From: Puffinus mauretanicus
Taxonomy: Eukaryota > Chordata > Aves > Procellariiformes > Procellariidae
NCBI GenBank assembly: GCA_023333565.1
Contig: JAJKFH010003599.1
Location: forward strand, 372,001 to 436,000
Direction: 5' to 3'
DNA: 64,000 nt
Below the pieces are notes generated by a model. It saw nothing but the letters and a program-made list of their open reading frames with translations. It was not told the DNA's origin and searched no databases. The translations under genes and the position numbers were made by a program. Numbering within the stretch: position 1 is the stretch's first letter; the number at the start of each line of letters is the position of its first letter. Below, one piece after another: positions 13,901 to 27,323 of this stretch.

Positions 13901-14502
13901 AATATTCATAGATTGGTGGTAGCTTTCTGCTGATACTCTGCTTGTTATTCTAGTATAGAACATAATTGTCTTAGCAGTAGATCCTTCAAATTAAGGTATT
14001 TGGGTTACATAAAGTCTTTCTCCCTGACTGGTGCATTTAGGATAATTAATTTAGAAGCAGCATGGAAGATAATGCTGCAGTGGGTTTACTGGCTTGAGCC
14101 GGGAGGGAGGCAAAGACATACGGATTTGAAATAATTGGCTTTTAATGTTTTGTTTTGGTGGCCATAAAAAAATTTTCCACTATGATTTTAAAAATGTACG
14201 TGAACAACATTAAAAACGTAGAGCAGTTGCTCTAGTATGGATCTGGAATAACTCTTAAATTTCAGCGATTTATGCAGCTGCAGCTGACATCAGAACCCAA
14301 GCCACAACTGTTGCATTTCATCTTCTCTTCATGCTTTTAAAGAGGGGGAACGTGAAGGCTGAAATCTCAAGAGATTACAATGAGTTCACTAACCTGTTTT
14401 TTCTTGTATTTGGAGCTTCACTAATATGTGAGTGTGAGATAGAAAAGGTGATTTTCCAGTGAAATCAGTTTGTATTTATAGTGTGATTGTACATAAACAT
14501 AC
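10930..14502. other. Intron 1 sequence between the CR1 tail and the first LTR
   Basis: AT-rich non-coding sequence; only short homopolymer runs such as the T-run near 11828-11839. No gene or further repeat recognised. Confidence 0.7.
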
Positions 14503-15027
14503 ATACCTGTCCTGGTTTCGGCTGGGATAGGGTTAAATTTCTTCCTAGTGCTGTGTTTTGGATTTAGTATGAGGAGAATGTTGATAACACACTGATGTTT
14601 TCAGTTGTTGCTAAGTGCCCTCCTAGTCCAAGGACAGCTCCCATGCCTACTGACTGAGCTAGGTGCACAAGATGGGAGGGAACATAATCAGGACAGCCAG
14701 TCCAGCTGGCTAATGGGGTATTCCATACCATGTGACATCATGCTCAGTATATGAAGAGTAGGCGTGATCCAGGAAGCAGCGATCGCTACTTGGTTATCGG
14801 TCAGCGCGGGTGGTGAGCAATTGCATTGTGCATCACTCATTTTGTATATTTTTATCATTATTGTTTTCCCTCTTCTGTTCTATTAAACTGTCTTTATCTC
14901 AACCCACGAGTTTTTCTCACTCTTACCCTTCTGATTCTCTCCCAGTCCCACTGGGGGGCGGTGGGGGGGTGTGAGTGAGCGGCTGCGTGGTATTTGGCTG
15001 CCTGCCAGGTTAAACCACAACAATACC
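14503..15027 (+). mobile_element. Solo LTR of an endogenous retrovirus, with 5-bp target-site duplication
   Basis: The LTR runs from 14508 (TGTCCTGG) to 15022 (CCACAACA), 515 bp, with TG...CA ends. It is bounded by a perfect ATACC duplication at 14503-14507 and 15023-15027. There are no internal viral genes, so it is a solo LTR left by recombination. The TATA region near 14747 (agtatatgaag) looks decayed compared with the sister copy at 54930-55435. An ATTAAA-type polyadenylation signal is near 14881. The 5-bp duplication suggests an ERVL-like (class III) element; this is inference. Orientation is the same as ALCAM. Confidence 0.92.
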
Positions 15028-18000
15028 CTACATGTAACCCCCTTTCTCTTTCCGGAAACCCTAAATATAAAATCTCTATCTCAAATGTGGTTTTTTTCAG
15101 TAGAGTGCATACAGCAGCTTCTTAATATTTTGATGAGTCCCATGTTCATCTGCTGGTTTGAATCTTTCATATTATTTTATTCCCCCTTCCATGATATCTT
15201 ACAGGAATTTGTAGCTAAAGAATAATGAATCCTAATAGATCAAAGATTTGACATCTTTATAGGCCTCTGTTTAGTTATATGTAGGGTTCTGCAGAAGTGC
15301 ATTAAGATCTTCGTAAATCATACTTTCCATTTGCCAGACTGGTTGCCCCAGAACAGCTGAATTGGATCCCTTCTCTTGTTCTAGACTGGTGGCAAGGAGG
15401 CGAAAAGTCACAACCTGGTCACAAATGTGGTTTTTCAACAGTAGCAAAAGCAACTTACAGAATACACATAAGTGCTGTTAGGTTTCCAGCCCATAAGTAC
15501 TGAAATATGCCAAAATTTAAATTTTCAAGTCTTTGCAACACTTTGTTTTTCAGGATGGTAAGCTTATAAAATTTTGTAACCAGGGAAGGAAGAGTATGCT
15601 TAATGGCATGTATATTTAAATCATTCAAAATCTGGGAATGTATCTCATATATCCATGAAAGGTTGAACTTATTATTTGCAATGTAACTTTATTTTAAAAT
15701 CAGATATGTTTGCTCCAGCTCATATCGGATATAAATTTTGAAGTTATCCCTCCAGAAAGATGATAGCTGGAACTTCAATATCTGAAATAGATTACACGTT
15801 TGTTTTAAAACTGAATGTGTAAACTTTATAATTAAAAATATTTTTCTTTAGGCAAAAATCAACTATCAAAGATCTAGTATTTGGCCTAAAATATTCAGAG
15901 TAATGCTAATAAACTCTACTTGAATTTTCTTTTTGTTTTGTTTTTGATTTTCCTGCCAGAAGTAATGAGTGCTTTAATATAATTTCACATTTATGCAGCT
16001 TCTTTCATATGGAATTTTTTTTTTGTAACCAGCAAAACAAGTTATAAATGGAAATAAATCTTATCTGCTTGTTTAGAAGCAACTGTTATCACGGAAGAAT
16101 GTAAACTCTGTTTAAGATGGCATATCCTTTGTAAAGAATGAAGATAAGAAATGATGCATTCTGTGTTTGATGAAAGACAAACCACAAGTTAAGGTAATGA
16201 ACCATAATTCTGAGGAAAGAATTATTCAGAAGACTTTTTTTTGTTAGATTCAGGTTTTAATGCATAAATATGTAGACGTTTAAAAAATCATTTACCTAGG
16301 ATTAAAATGCCGTAGGACTGAAGATACCTGTTTAAATGTGTTCTTCATTAAAATTACAACGTGAAGTTACGTAGAAAAGAAGATCGTACGAGTGTTATCT
16401 TTAGCATATTGCTCCTTTGAATATGACAGAGCCAGAAGGCTGCTTGTTAATACACCCTTCACTCCTCTCCAGTGGCTGTATCCAGAAGACAAGAGTGGGT
16501 TTGTTTCTTTGATAGATGAATAGAAGAAGTAAGGAAGAGGCAGGGAAACAGGTGTGTCAGCACATAGCAAGTGTCCTTCCAGAGAGAAAACCGCTAAATC
16601 CGTAGTTTATCATTAGCTTTTATGCTTTGCATTAATCTGCAAAGTAATATCTGGTGAAAAGTACAGAGTAGGGTATTTTTCAGTAATTATTCCTAGGCAT
16701 GTGTTTCTCGTATGATAAGTGACTACAGATAGCCGTTCTGGCTGTGATGGAAAATGGGAAAAGTCAGTCTTCGGTTTACACTGACTACAGTAGCTAGCAT
16801 AGGTGTATCCACCTAGGTATGCCAAAACCAGCTGGAATAGCTATTATTTTACTAAATAGGTGCTCTTTATCTTTTGGGGTTTTATTGGTTACCAAAAGGT
16901 TTGATGTTTTTTCTCTTTAGTAGATAATTTTAGCAATCTTAATGATTTTCAAAAAATAAACACATGAATTAAAAGATGCATTCATCAGCTGTAAGACTGT
17001 GCAGCTTTCCTATTGTCAGAGGAGCTTGTACAGGCTGAGGTTCATAAGGGGTGTAGGTGTGCATTCTGATTTTTTTTTTTCCCCTGTTTATATGATAAAT
17101 TTATATGTAAGATGAGATGATACAGTATCTCATGAGGTGTCTTCAGTGCCCTGAGAAATAGCATTTGAACCAGTTTCATTGTCCTGCTCTAACAGTGTGA
17201 TTTATGGAAGCTCTTTTAGGATAGATAGTATGGGTTTTTTTCAAGATTTTTGAATGTATTGAGTATTTACTTTCAGTTGAAACCTATAATTTTAAAAGAT
17301 GCAGGTGTGAAGACTGAGTGGAGAAAGTGAAGTGCTGAAATTGAGAGCGCTTTTCTGTCCTCTCTCTCCCCCTTCTGCTGGAAGGGGAAATCAAGGTTGA
17401 ATCATCCACACCAAATTACATGAGCTTGGTTTATAACTTTGGAGGGTGACATAAACAAATCCAGCGTTCAATGTCTGGTCCATGGTATAAATTGCACTGT
17501 CTAATCCTACTGGGGGAGAGGGATGCAGGGAAGAAGAGTTAGTGCGGAAAAGACACTTACAGACTAATATACTAGCACTGTTTGTAGTTCATATAGCTTA
17601 TTTTGTCCCTAGTGCCACCACTTTCACTCTTAACTTGGTGGCATCATACCCATGATTTTGGAGAGTGTTTCTTTTGCCACAGTTACATGCTGCTGTTATG
17701 TGAAAGTGGACCTATTCAAGATGTTGCAAAGCTTTTCTGTTGCATGTCTGCATAGTCTTCAACCCTCCAAGGCTGTAGTACACAACAAATCAACTCACAG
17801 CTGTGTTCTTCTATTAACCTCTTGGAGCTGCAAGTAGATAACTTCAATTATCTAGAGTCCCGCTAGCGCATAGATTATGTAGCTTGGCCCTTAGAAAATT
17901 ATCTCCCAAGCAAATACACAAAGCTAAATAGCTAAAGCTCCTAATCATAAAGCAGAAGAAATTCTGCATTGCCATTTAAGCTGTACTTTAATTTATCTGA

Positions 18001-21000
18001 CACGTGTACACCGAAGGCCAATAATCTGGAGTTTTTGTTAAATCTTCATCATTTACCCACCGTAGCTTGTTTATTTTTCTTCTGAATGTTCGTTCTGGAT
18101 TGACTGTTCTTATTACTTGTGTGCTTCGGGTTCCTGCAGTTTGTAAGGAAAAGTATGGCAAAGTTATCTTAACATGTCAAATTCAAATGTAAATCTTTTC
18201 TTATTCAGCAACATTGTCAGTAAAAGGGGAAAAATTATCCTCAGAGATTGCTGAGGTAGAATATGGCTGAGCAAATCAAACATCCTTAATCTTTTGTGGG
18301 GGATTTTAAGTTTTGTTTAGGTTTGCTTTGGCTCCGAATGTTTCAGAATGGGCTCCATCCCCATCTTTCTGTGAAAGCCTTGCAGAGCTAAGGGGAGTAG
18401 GGAAAGGCGCTTAAAACATTGACATGGAAATAAGCAGCTCTGAGTCCGCAGCTTTGAATGCCTACTGAGGGCAGGACTAATGAATAAAGTGTCACCATTT
18501 TTTCATTGCTCATTTTTAGGAGAGCCTTAGCACTCTAGTGAAGACTTAAATAGTGACTCAGAAGAATTAAGAGTTGATATTTTTCGCCGGGAACTTCTCC
18601 CTAACAAAAACAGTCAGAATTGTATGTACAATTAAAATTAGATATTACGCGGCTACAAGATTTGTGCACTTTTGGCTTGTATTTAGCTCATGTAACTTCG
18701 TATTTGGTTTGCAGACTTTTGTATGGAGAAGTATGTTTTGGTGTTGGTACAAAATGAGTGTTTTCTGACAACTTTTGTCTCTGGCAAGACTCTAAGTAAA
18801 GGAAGAAAGGGAAACAATATTGAATGAAACAGTAATGCTGTACACTGGTAATGGCTTGGGCGTACCAGATATAACGTGTCTGCAGCCCACCCTCCTGAAA
18901 CATCCCTTAAATCATTTTTATGTCTCTTTTTTCATTCTTATTAATACACTTTGTTGTTGCCTACACTGCTGCCACATTGTATTACAAGTACCTACACATG
19001 AAATCTGCTCTGCTCTTCTGTCACCTCTGGGTCTTTTCCAGCACGAGTGCTGTCCTTACGTGTTCTCTTCCTTTCTGCTGACACTTGCTTTGGATTATTT
19101 TTCCCCACATTATGAAGCTTTTTTTTTCCTGGGTAGCATCTAATTGGGATTTCTATCTCATATTCCAAGTACTCTGAATAGTTCAGTGTTGTGATCCCAG
19201 CACCAACACTTTCCTCTTTCTTTTTTTTTTTTTTTTAATTAACAGGGGCCGCAATAGTATATTGACAGCTCTTTACTTTTTTCTTTTTTTAAAGAGAATG
19301 CTAGGTAATATCAGGTTTCATACTATCAGTAGGTTTCCCTAAATAACGTAATGCATTACCTTTTACTGGGCTCTAATGTTTTTTGACACAAATAGATAAA
19401 AGTCTATGATGTTGCAAGTTTGGGGTGTTTTACCTAAATAGTTTTAGAAGAAAACTAAGCAGAAATCCTTTATATTTATCAAGGCCTAAATTTATTACAA
19501 TCTCTAAAATAATTTTCAATGTGTTTCACGTATGAGCTTCCAAATTTCAATGATTTTTAAAAGTGATGCTTTTTAACTCTGTTAAAAAATTAGTTAGCTC
19601 AAGCTTTATAGTCACAAGTCATCAATGTTGAGTGAGAATAAAAATTTTAATCCATTTTAACATAAAGTGTGCGTTTTTTACAATTCCCCGCATTATCTTA
19701 ACAAAATGAATGAGCTTTCATTAGGAAAAAAGTAAAAAGTACAAGATTAAAGTTGATGAGCTAAATCAAGGTGTCCTGCTTGGTTGATTTAAATCCATGA
19801 TTAAAATCAGTGATTTGATTTAAATCAATCCACCGTTCTTTCAGCCAGCCTGAAAGGAACCGTTCTTCATTTCCTGCCTAATTAGAATTGCTTCTGTAAG
19901 ATTAGTTAGGATTGTGCCTTGATACAGCAAATCTGCTGCACCCTCTGAGTTCCCTGAATGTCATTTTTGGGGTGGAAGACCTTTTTTCCTTATGTTTTCC
20001 TGCTTTTCAAATAATATCTTTAATGAAGTGATTCTTCTGCTAGAACAGTATACCATTATCTTGTCCCTTAATAGCTGGGGATAGAAAAACACGTCTACAA
20101 TCGTAGCTCACCTTGTCTGTTAAGGATCATTTTAGCTGGACGACTTCTTCAGATACCGGGGAGGGGGTTGGTGCTCCCTTGTATCTTCCTGCTGTCTGTC
20201 CATTACACTGGGCGTGACATTCTCGGGTGCCTGCCCCCCTGAGAGCTACGTCTGTGCAGCGTGACGGCTGGTGCCAGGTTACCCTTCTCCACAGAAAGGA
20301 CTGAAAACAGAGGTGCGGAGAGGTAACTAAGTAAATGAGGGGCAGTAGAGCTAATAACGGCTATTTTTTCCATGGCTTCATGCCCATCGGTCTGTCCTCT
20401 GGAGACGAAGCCGGTGGAGGTTCCTGTGGAAGCTTGTCTCCTCCTGGGAGCCTTGCAAACTTCTCCGTAGGGTGGATGCTCTGGTAGCCTGTCAATTTAA
20501 GCTTGTTTTGCAGCCTTTTTCTCAGCTGGTTGCTATTTCCCACCCCCCACACCCCCCCGGCTTCACGACACTTCTGGATATGAAGTATGTCCCATTTCCC
20601 TGTGAAACTTTAACGGAAATTGTCAAGTTCTTTACCCGTTGTCTTCCTGCGTGGGTACCCATGAGCAGCACAATCACGTGAGCTTCGTTTTTCTTAGGTG
20701 GAAAGAAAAGCCTCTAACACAGCTTTAGAGAAGGTGTGTCGTACTGTGTTCTAGTTATTTTTTAGGAGTACAGAAGCATGATGACAAACTGCTTTGTTCT
20801 CTGAAGTGTAATTAAACAGCAAGTTCTGTTGTAGCTGTTGTATCTATCCTGAGAAATAAAGAAGTGATTTCAGCCTGGTGCGAAATCCAGGACAAAACCA
20901 GAACATTTTACTGCATTTCATTTGGGCCCGTAAGCTGATTTCTTCAGAAAAGCCTTTAGTTGTTGATTTTCTTACTTTGGTTGGTCTATGAGACAAGTCC

Positions 21001-24000
21001 TAGGAAGGATGGTCTTCTGTAGCAGGACTGTGGAGAACCCAACCCAATATAACCATCTTGCCAAACGCTGCCTGCCTGGCCTCTGCCGGTCACGGGAGCT
21101 TTGAGCTACAGCTTCCCTGTAGAAGAAAAGTGTTTTCAATAAGGCTCTTCTCCTCCTTTGCTTTTCTTTCTTACTTAGATTGCATGGCTGTTTAAGAAAG
21201 AGATTACCACATACTCCAGATCTTTGGAGTGCCTAATATAGTGAGATATAGGGGAGGCATGGAGGCACTTATGAATATTACTTTATTAATAACGTGCAGA
21301 GATACGGTAAAAAACAGTACTACTGCCAATTCTAAAAGCCGAAGAATTTTCCTTTATGATGAAAATGAAAAATGTGTAAAAGCTTGCTCATACTGATGAA
21401 AAGAAAACAATGTTTTGTTAGAATATAATTTAAAATATGTTATGGGAATTTACATTTTCTAAAGACGGAGCTGCCAAATCAAATTAGTTTTGAATTCAGG
21501 AAACCTCTTGTTGAGGGATTCAGACAAGCCATATGGTGCTCTCTTGAAAACATCAAGGCAAGGGAAGTATTGTGTGGGCTTTTATCACATTTTGATCATT
21601 TTGAGAAGAAAATATGTTCTAATATTTTATATGTACAAAATGACTGATATTGCAATTTAATGAGAAAGAAATGACATGTACCTAAGATAAATCTAGATAA
21701 TGAAAACCTACTCAGATGCATTCAGGTTGATTTAAGGTGCCTTGTTTTGATTGTAGAGTACTTAATATATTGAGGGATTTTTTTAAGTAGCTATGATGGA
21801 TATTAATTTTATGTTGGACTCATTTCAATGCTGCAGCAGCCTATTTCAGATACTTATATGGACTGTCTAGAGAGGAAAAATAATTCTTGGAGCAGCTGTT
21901 GCTGCACAGAAGGCAGCTTCAGGCGTGAAGCTACTGTTAGGGACTTGTTGGTATTTCAGCCTCAAAGCAGAAGCATGATGCTTAGTAAACGGTGTCTTAC
22001 GTTAATGCCACGGGTATAACGTGAATGGTGCTGCAGAAACCCTGTTGCAACTCTGCAGCCTGGTGGTCTGTCACCCGATTCAAAGCTTCTTTGTGCCAAC
22101 TGTCCGTGGCTTCTTCCTACCTGTCCGGGCTCTGCCGCAGCTGGCAGCCCTCTTCACCCACAGTGGGCAAGGCGTTGCGTGTCTGCAGACCTTTGCTTTG
22201 CTGTCTTAAAACAAGTATGATAGCGGTTACGTCCATGGGAAACTGCGTGCAGATCCATTGGTGAACACAGTAATCTGTAAGTGGGAAGTTTGAGATTTTT
22301 AGGCTCTGACTGACTTCTTGTAAAAAGATACTTTTGAGCGCTGTTTCTGAAGGTCCAGGTTCACAGCCCTCGTGCACAGAAGCTGTGGGTTCCTGTTCGA
22401 AGGTCCCCATCCTGCTCTGGCAGGAAGGAACGACGGGGGACCGGCTGGTGAGCAGGGAGTGCGCTGAAGCCCTGCTCCAGGGGGGCTACACCCGGCGCCT
22501 GCACCGGGTCTTAAAACCCAGCCCCTTCGCTGCTGTCACTTAATTCTGTGGATTTGGTTTAGGCTGTCAACATCTCTCTTTCAGACCAAATTTGCCTATC
22601 AAATGCATTTAAGGAAAAAAAAAGCATATAAAAAAGTTAAACAAAGCAAATCAGCCTAAAAAGGTGATTTGTACCTATGAGAAACTAAAGGCAGTAGCTA
22701 CTTTGCTGGAGGGTGGCTTGGGTTATTCTGGTTAGTTGTTTGGTTTTGTATTGTGGGGTTTTGGGGTGGGTTGTTTTTTTTGGCGAGACCCAATTAAGAC
22801 CAACCTAACATTAGATACGTTATCCCAAATACTATTGATTTCCCGCCATGCACACACAACCCATACTACGCACGTGTCACGAGGACACGCACGTGCTGTG
22901 GCATCCCTCCCTTCTGTCAGGCAAGCCGATACTGACATTTCTGCAAGGACCCTGGTCTCTCAAAAAAGGCAACTTCTAAAGAATAAAACTTTGCAAAGTC
23001 ACTTTTATCTTCACCGTGCGGCATTTGTTTCCCATTAATTTAGAGTAAAAAGGCTTGTTGTCAGTATCAGGGCATTAAAAACATACATCATTCCCTGAGC
23101 TGTTCAGACATGGTCAAAGCTCACATAAATAATTCTCTAGCCTTGGTATTTTAGGGAGGGCACCATCTGGCTCCAAAAAGGAAAAAGGATTCCAGAACAA
23201 TAATTAGTTTTCAGGATTTCTTCAGAATAATTAGGAGCATTTTTTTAAATACGTGTGCTAATTAAAAACGTGCATGTTTTTACAGAAGCTGGAGACTATT
23301 AAAAATCATTCTGCTTCCTCACAAAAGACAAAATGAACAAGTGTTTGACTTTGGGGGCCAGATCCTTTGCCCCCCCCCCGAGCCATCCTAGCACCCCTCC
23401 GGACACTAAGAGATGACTGGAAGTAGCTGTGAGATTGTTTTGGCCTTTCAGAAGTGTTTTCTGCCAAGTATCCAGCACGGTCGCACTCCTCTTGACCCAG
23501 AGGAGTGGTTAGGAAGGGCTGTAGGTAGTGGGTGCTCCAGGAGCCCCCTTGGGAATGATGGCTTGGAGAGCCACAGCACAGCAGGACGACTTGAGACTGA
23601 CTGCCTCGGGGATGCTTTTAACTTACCAAAAGCTGAAGCAGTTCCTCGCCGGGCCCTGTGCAAATGCTGTTCTTCTGCAGAAAATACAAGATGGCTCTTA
23701 GGAAAGAAGTAAGGTACCTCTCGTTTACTTTGCAGTGCTGCGGTATAAAGATGCACACGAAGGCTCTGCCCTTCAGTAGGTGATCTGCTTCAGCCTGGCA
23801 CTGCAGTAGCTTGTGTGCTTGGCCAACATACGGCCTATGTAACAAACACCTTGTCTTCGGTGGTTGTTGCAAAATGGTAATGCTCTGAGTACATGGTTAG
23901 TGTCAAAAAATGGATAACTAGCAGTGCACAGGTAAAAGCTCCTGTCACAAATCAAAATAACTGTCTTCTGTGTTCCTGCACAGGGAGAAGTGGTGATATG

Positions 24001-27000
24001 GGCGGCAGCAACGCCTAGATAAGAAAATTGGTAATTATGGCCCAAATATGTAGGTCAAAACAGCATGTTGAACCGTACTTAAAGGTGCAGTTGGGCATTA
24101 ATGTAGTTTACAAGGCATAATGCATTGCTAACTAAAACACGATTGCCTTCTCCACAAAGAGTTTCTGACAGGTATTCAGAGAAAGCGGCCGACTTTCACA
24201 ACGAGATATGTGTTTACAGAGAATTTCAATGACAGTGTAAGTGTGGCCGCTCTGCGCTGGAAGCCACGCATCTAACTGAGGTGGGCTACTCTGAAGGAAT
24301 TGCTGTTTACTCAACCATTGACATCGAAGTCTAAAATTACAAGCATCCAAGTCTGTGCAGCTGCTATTGTTTCTGATACTGCTGTTCAGGACTATGTCGA
24401 AACGATTGGCATGTAGTGAACGCATTCCCTAAAGCCAGTGTAGTGTATTACCCAGGCAGTCAAAGTTTCTCTGTTCCTGCAAACCACGTACCAGGTTTTA
24501 TTTGTGGCAGAGACATGTGCTGCATGCCTGGCGTCGGGGGGCTCGCTGAGCAGGGGTTACGCTCTGGAAGTAACAGTGGCTCCACGGAGGTCCTGAAGTG
24601 CTCCACTGAAGGTTGAGCTGGGCTGGGTCCCTGAGCAGTCGGTTGATTGTGCCTCTTTATTGTCTTATAAATGGGGTCCTGGACTTTCAGGAAGCTACCA
24701 CAATATGTACAATGATGGTGGGGGGAAGCCTAGTCAGCATAACTGTTTTCTAGTAGTGATGCTGATGTTTTGTGCCCTGGTCCTCATGCTGTGGGACTCT
24801 TTGTTCTTGAAGATAAATATGTGCATAAATATTTGAAAGATTGAACTTCTGTATTGCTTCTGTTTGCACACACTTAGAGTAACTCTTTGGTACCCTTTTT
24901 GGGACTACAGGCTTTACAACGTATGCTGCTGCTTTTAAACTTTATACCAACACTGTATTTGCAGAAAGCAATGCCTACAGTGTAAAATTCTAGAAAGTAA
25001 CTCCTATATTAATTTAAAAAATGAATGGGAACCGTACTTTGCATTTTCTAACCCTTCTTGGTTTTCTCCAGAGGGCAGCTGAGACTTGCAGCAATTTCTT
25101 CAATAACTGGACAGTACCTATATGTTCTAATGTTATATTTTATTGGAAAATCATTGCAAGCTGTGAGCCTATCCACCAGATTTGAGCTGCAGTTGTGTGG
25201 TCCTTTCCAGCATTGTTTTATGTATGCAGCATTATTTTAAGCAATGGGGTTTTTTTGTAAAAACAAAGGAGAATTCATGCAAAGAAGAAAAGTAATAGCA
25301 CATCAGATGCTAGCTTATATATGCACGTACGTACGTAAATACATGTGAGGTGGAAACAGACCCTGATATTTGGCAGTGTTTCATACCATCGCACATGGCA
25401 GTAATATCCACAAGTAGAAACGATGGGCACTGAAGTCACACCAGCCTTAGATATTTCCATATCCGTGTGTCTATGTTTCACCATTGAATACGTGTCTGTG
25501 TAATGTTAACTCTTTCTTTTTATATATAGTTTGCAGTTTATGCTGCTATACACCTGTTAATTTTCAGCATGCTTCTTAAGAAAGGCAGGCAAAAACGAAA
25601 CTTCCAGAAACGAAGGTGATGCTGATTTCTCCTGTTGGTGAAAGTGCACATCTGCTTCAGCTCATCCTCCTACAGCAGGAGACAGTTGCCAGTACCAGGA
25701 TCAGGGATGGCTACAGGCATTTGTGAAATTTAAAAAGCCATGTCTGTAAGGAGCCCATTAAATCTAAAGAGCGCCTCAGAGGAGCTGTCAGTCACTTATT
25801 TTAGCATAAATCATAAGGATTTATAGCATTATACTTTCAATGAGCTTTTCCCCCCTCACACCTATGTTATTGTGCCATCAGTGAAATGATAGGTCTTGTC
25901 TCCAGGTAACAAAGACCTGTTGATGATTCAGGGAGGCTATATTCATCTCATCTGTGTCGCTTCGTCCTTTCCCTTATCAGTCGGGAACGCAGTTGGAAAA
26001 CAGACGGAGCAGCCAAAAGCCTATCATCAGCTGGGGGGGTGTCCATCCAACCAGAGCCACCTGATGGCACGTAACGCTGACGCTTTCCATTTACCAATCT
26101 ACTTCCCTAATTTGGAAGGGCTGGACGTTTTCTGTTGAAAGCGTGTACAGCTTTTTCCACCCACTCAGCGTAACGGAAGGATAAATCTGTCCTTCTTCTA
26201 TGCCCTTTAAAGTTGTGACTTCTGTAAGGCTTTTTTTTTTTTTAAAGTGATTAGCTCATGGTTTTTACCACAAGTAAATGAAGCTCATTTACTGAAAGTA
26301 ATATTCTGCACACATTACAGTTGCAGGTTATGGTTTGCTCTGTTGGTGAAATCTAGCTGGTTTCTTTGGGAATAAACACTGCTAAAACCAGCAAGCAGCA
26401 GATCTGGTAAGTGTGACTGCAGTATGGAAGTGTGGCAGTACACTGCCTGTTAATTAGCTGTGGACCCCGCAGCCTTGATGAAGGGCAGGTAAGAAGAACA
26501 TGTTTCCATGATACACAGTATTGGATGCACGATTTCGGGTGCCCGTCTTGACAGAGTGTCAGTGGAAGCTGCGTTGGTGCACTTCTGCAAGTTGCCGATC
26601 AAACTGCATTCACCAGATATTTTATTTCTTACTTATTGGGCTGTATGGGATTATTACCGAAATACGGCTGGAGCTTCTGCAAATGTTTCAGAGCACTGAT
26701 AAAGAAAGAGAAGCAAAAATGATGCCTTCTCCACACGGATTCTTCCCTGCTTGCTGGAAACCCTGTTTGCTGCAGAGGGGAATGCTGATAGCAGGTAGCA
26801 AGCCCGCAGCAGAAGCTGGGGAGCTGAACCTTAGGATAGTTTTGCATGAGTAAACAAATGCCCAGGTGAATGTGCAGGTAATGGAGAGCATGAGGTTTGC
26901 AGATCTGGAACATACTGAATAGTAGAAATCTGGCCTTTTTCTTTGTTTTAGGATTACTTGACAGAGCAAATCATTATTTGAAGTAGAGGAACAACAAGCA

Positions 27001-27301
27001 TGGTTAAAAAAATTACATTACTGAAAACTATCAGGCACTAATTTTCAACTTGGAAGGATCCTAGACAGGCAGAAGGGAAGCGCCCCTTCCAATAAGGAGG
27101 ACTGCAGGTAGAATGCAGACAACTCACAAGAGGAAAGTGGTTAGAACAGTGTTTGCTGTTGAGATTCATTTGCATAGGGGGACTGCGGTGGCATTGATTT
27201 AACTACATTATTTTTTTTAATTTTTTTGTGTTACCTTGCTTTTCCTAATTCCTAATTTTTTTCCATTGCATTTATTTACTTTTAACTAGAGTGATCAGTG
27301 A
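15028..27301. other. Intron 1 sequence
   Basis: Mostly AT-rich non-coding sequence, with GC-richer patches at about 20150-20580, 22020-22540 and 23380-23700 that give short overlapping open frames without any domain. It contains T-runs at 19221-19236 and 26231-26243, a C-run at 23370-23379, and the paired palindromes at 19786-19826. No gene or RNA supported. Confidence 0.65.
19786..19826. repeat. Paired GATTTAAATC palindromes
   Basis: The perfect 10-bp palindrome gatttaaatc occurs at 19786-19795 and again at 19817-19826, with related atgattaaaatcagtgattt between. The second is followed by aatccaccg. The pattern resembles an ancient repeat terminus or hairpin, but I cannot name the family. 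Confidence 0.7.
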
Positions 27302-27323
27302 TTTTTTTTTTTTTTTTTTTTTT
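27302..27323. repeat. Poly-T tract, 22 nt
   Basis: Uninterrupted run of 22 T on the + strand. It could be the poly-A tail of an old minus-strand retrocopy, but nothing recognisable adjoins it, so it is treated as a simple repeat. Confidence 0.9.
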
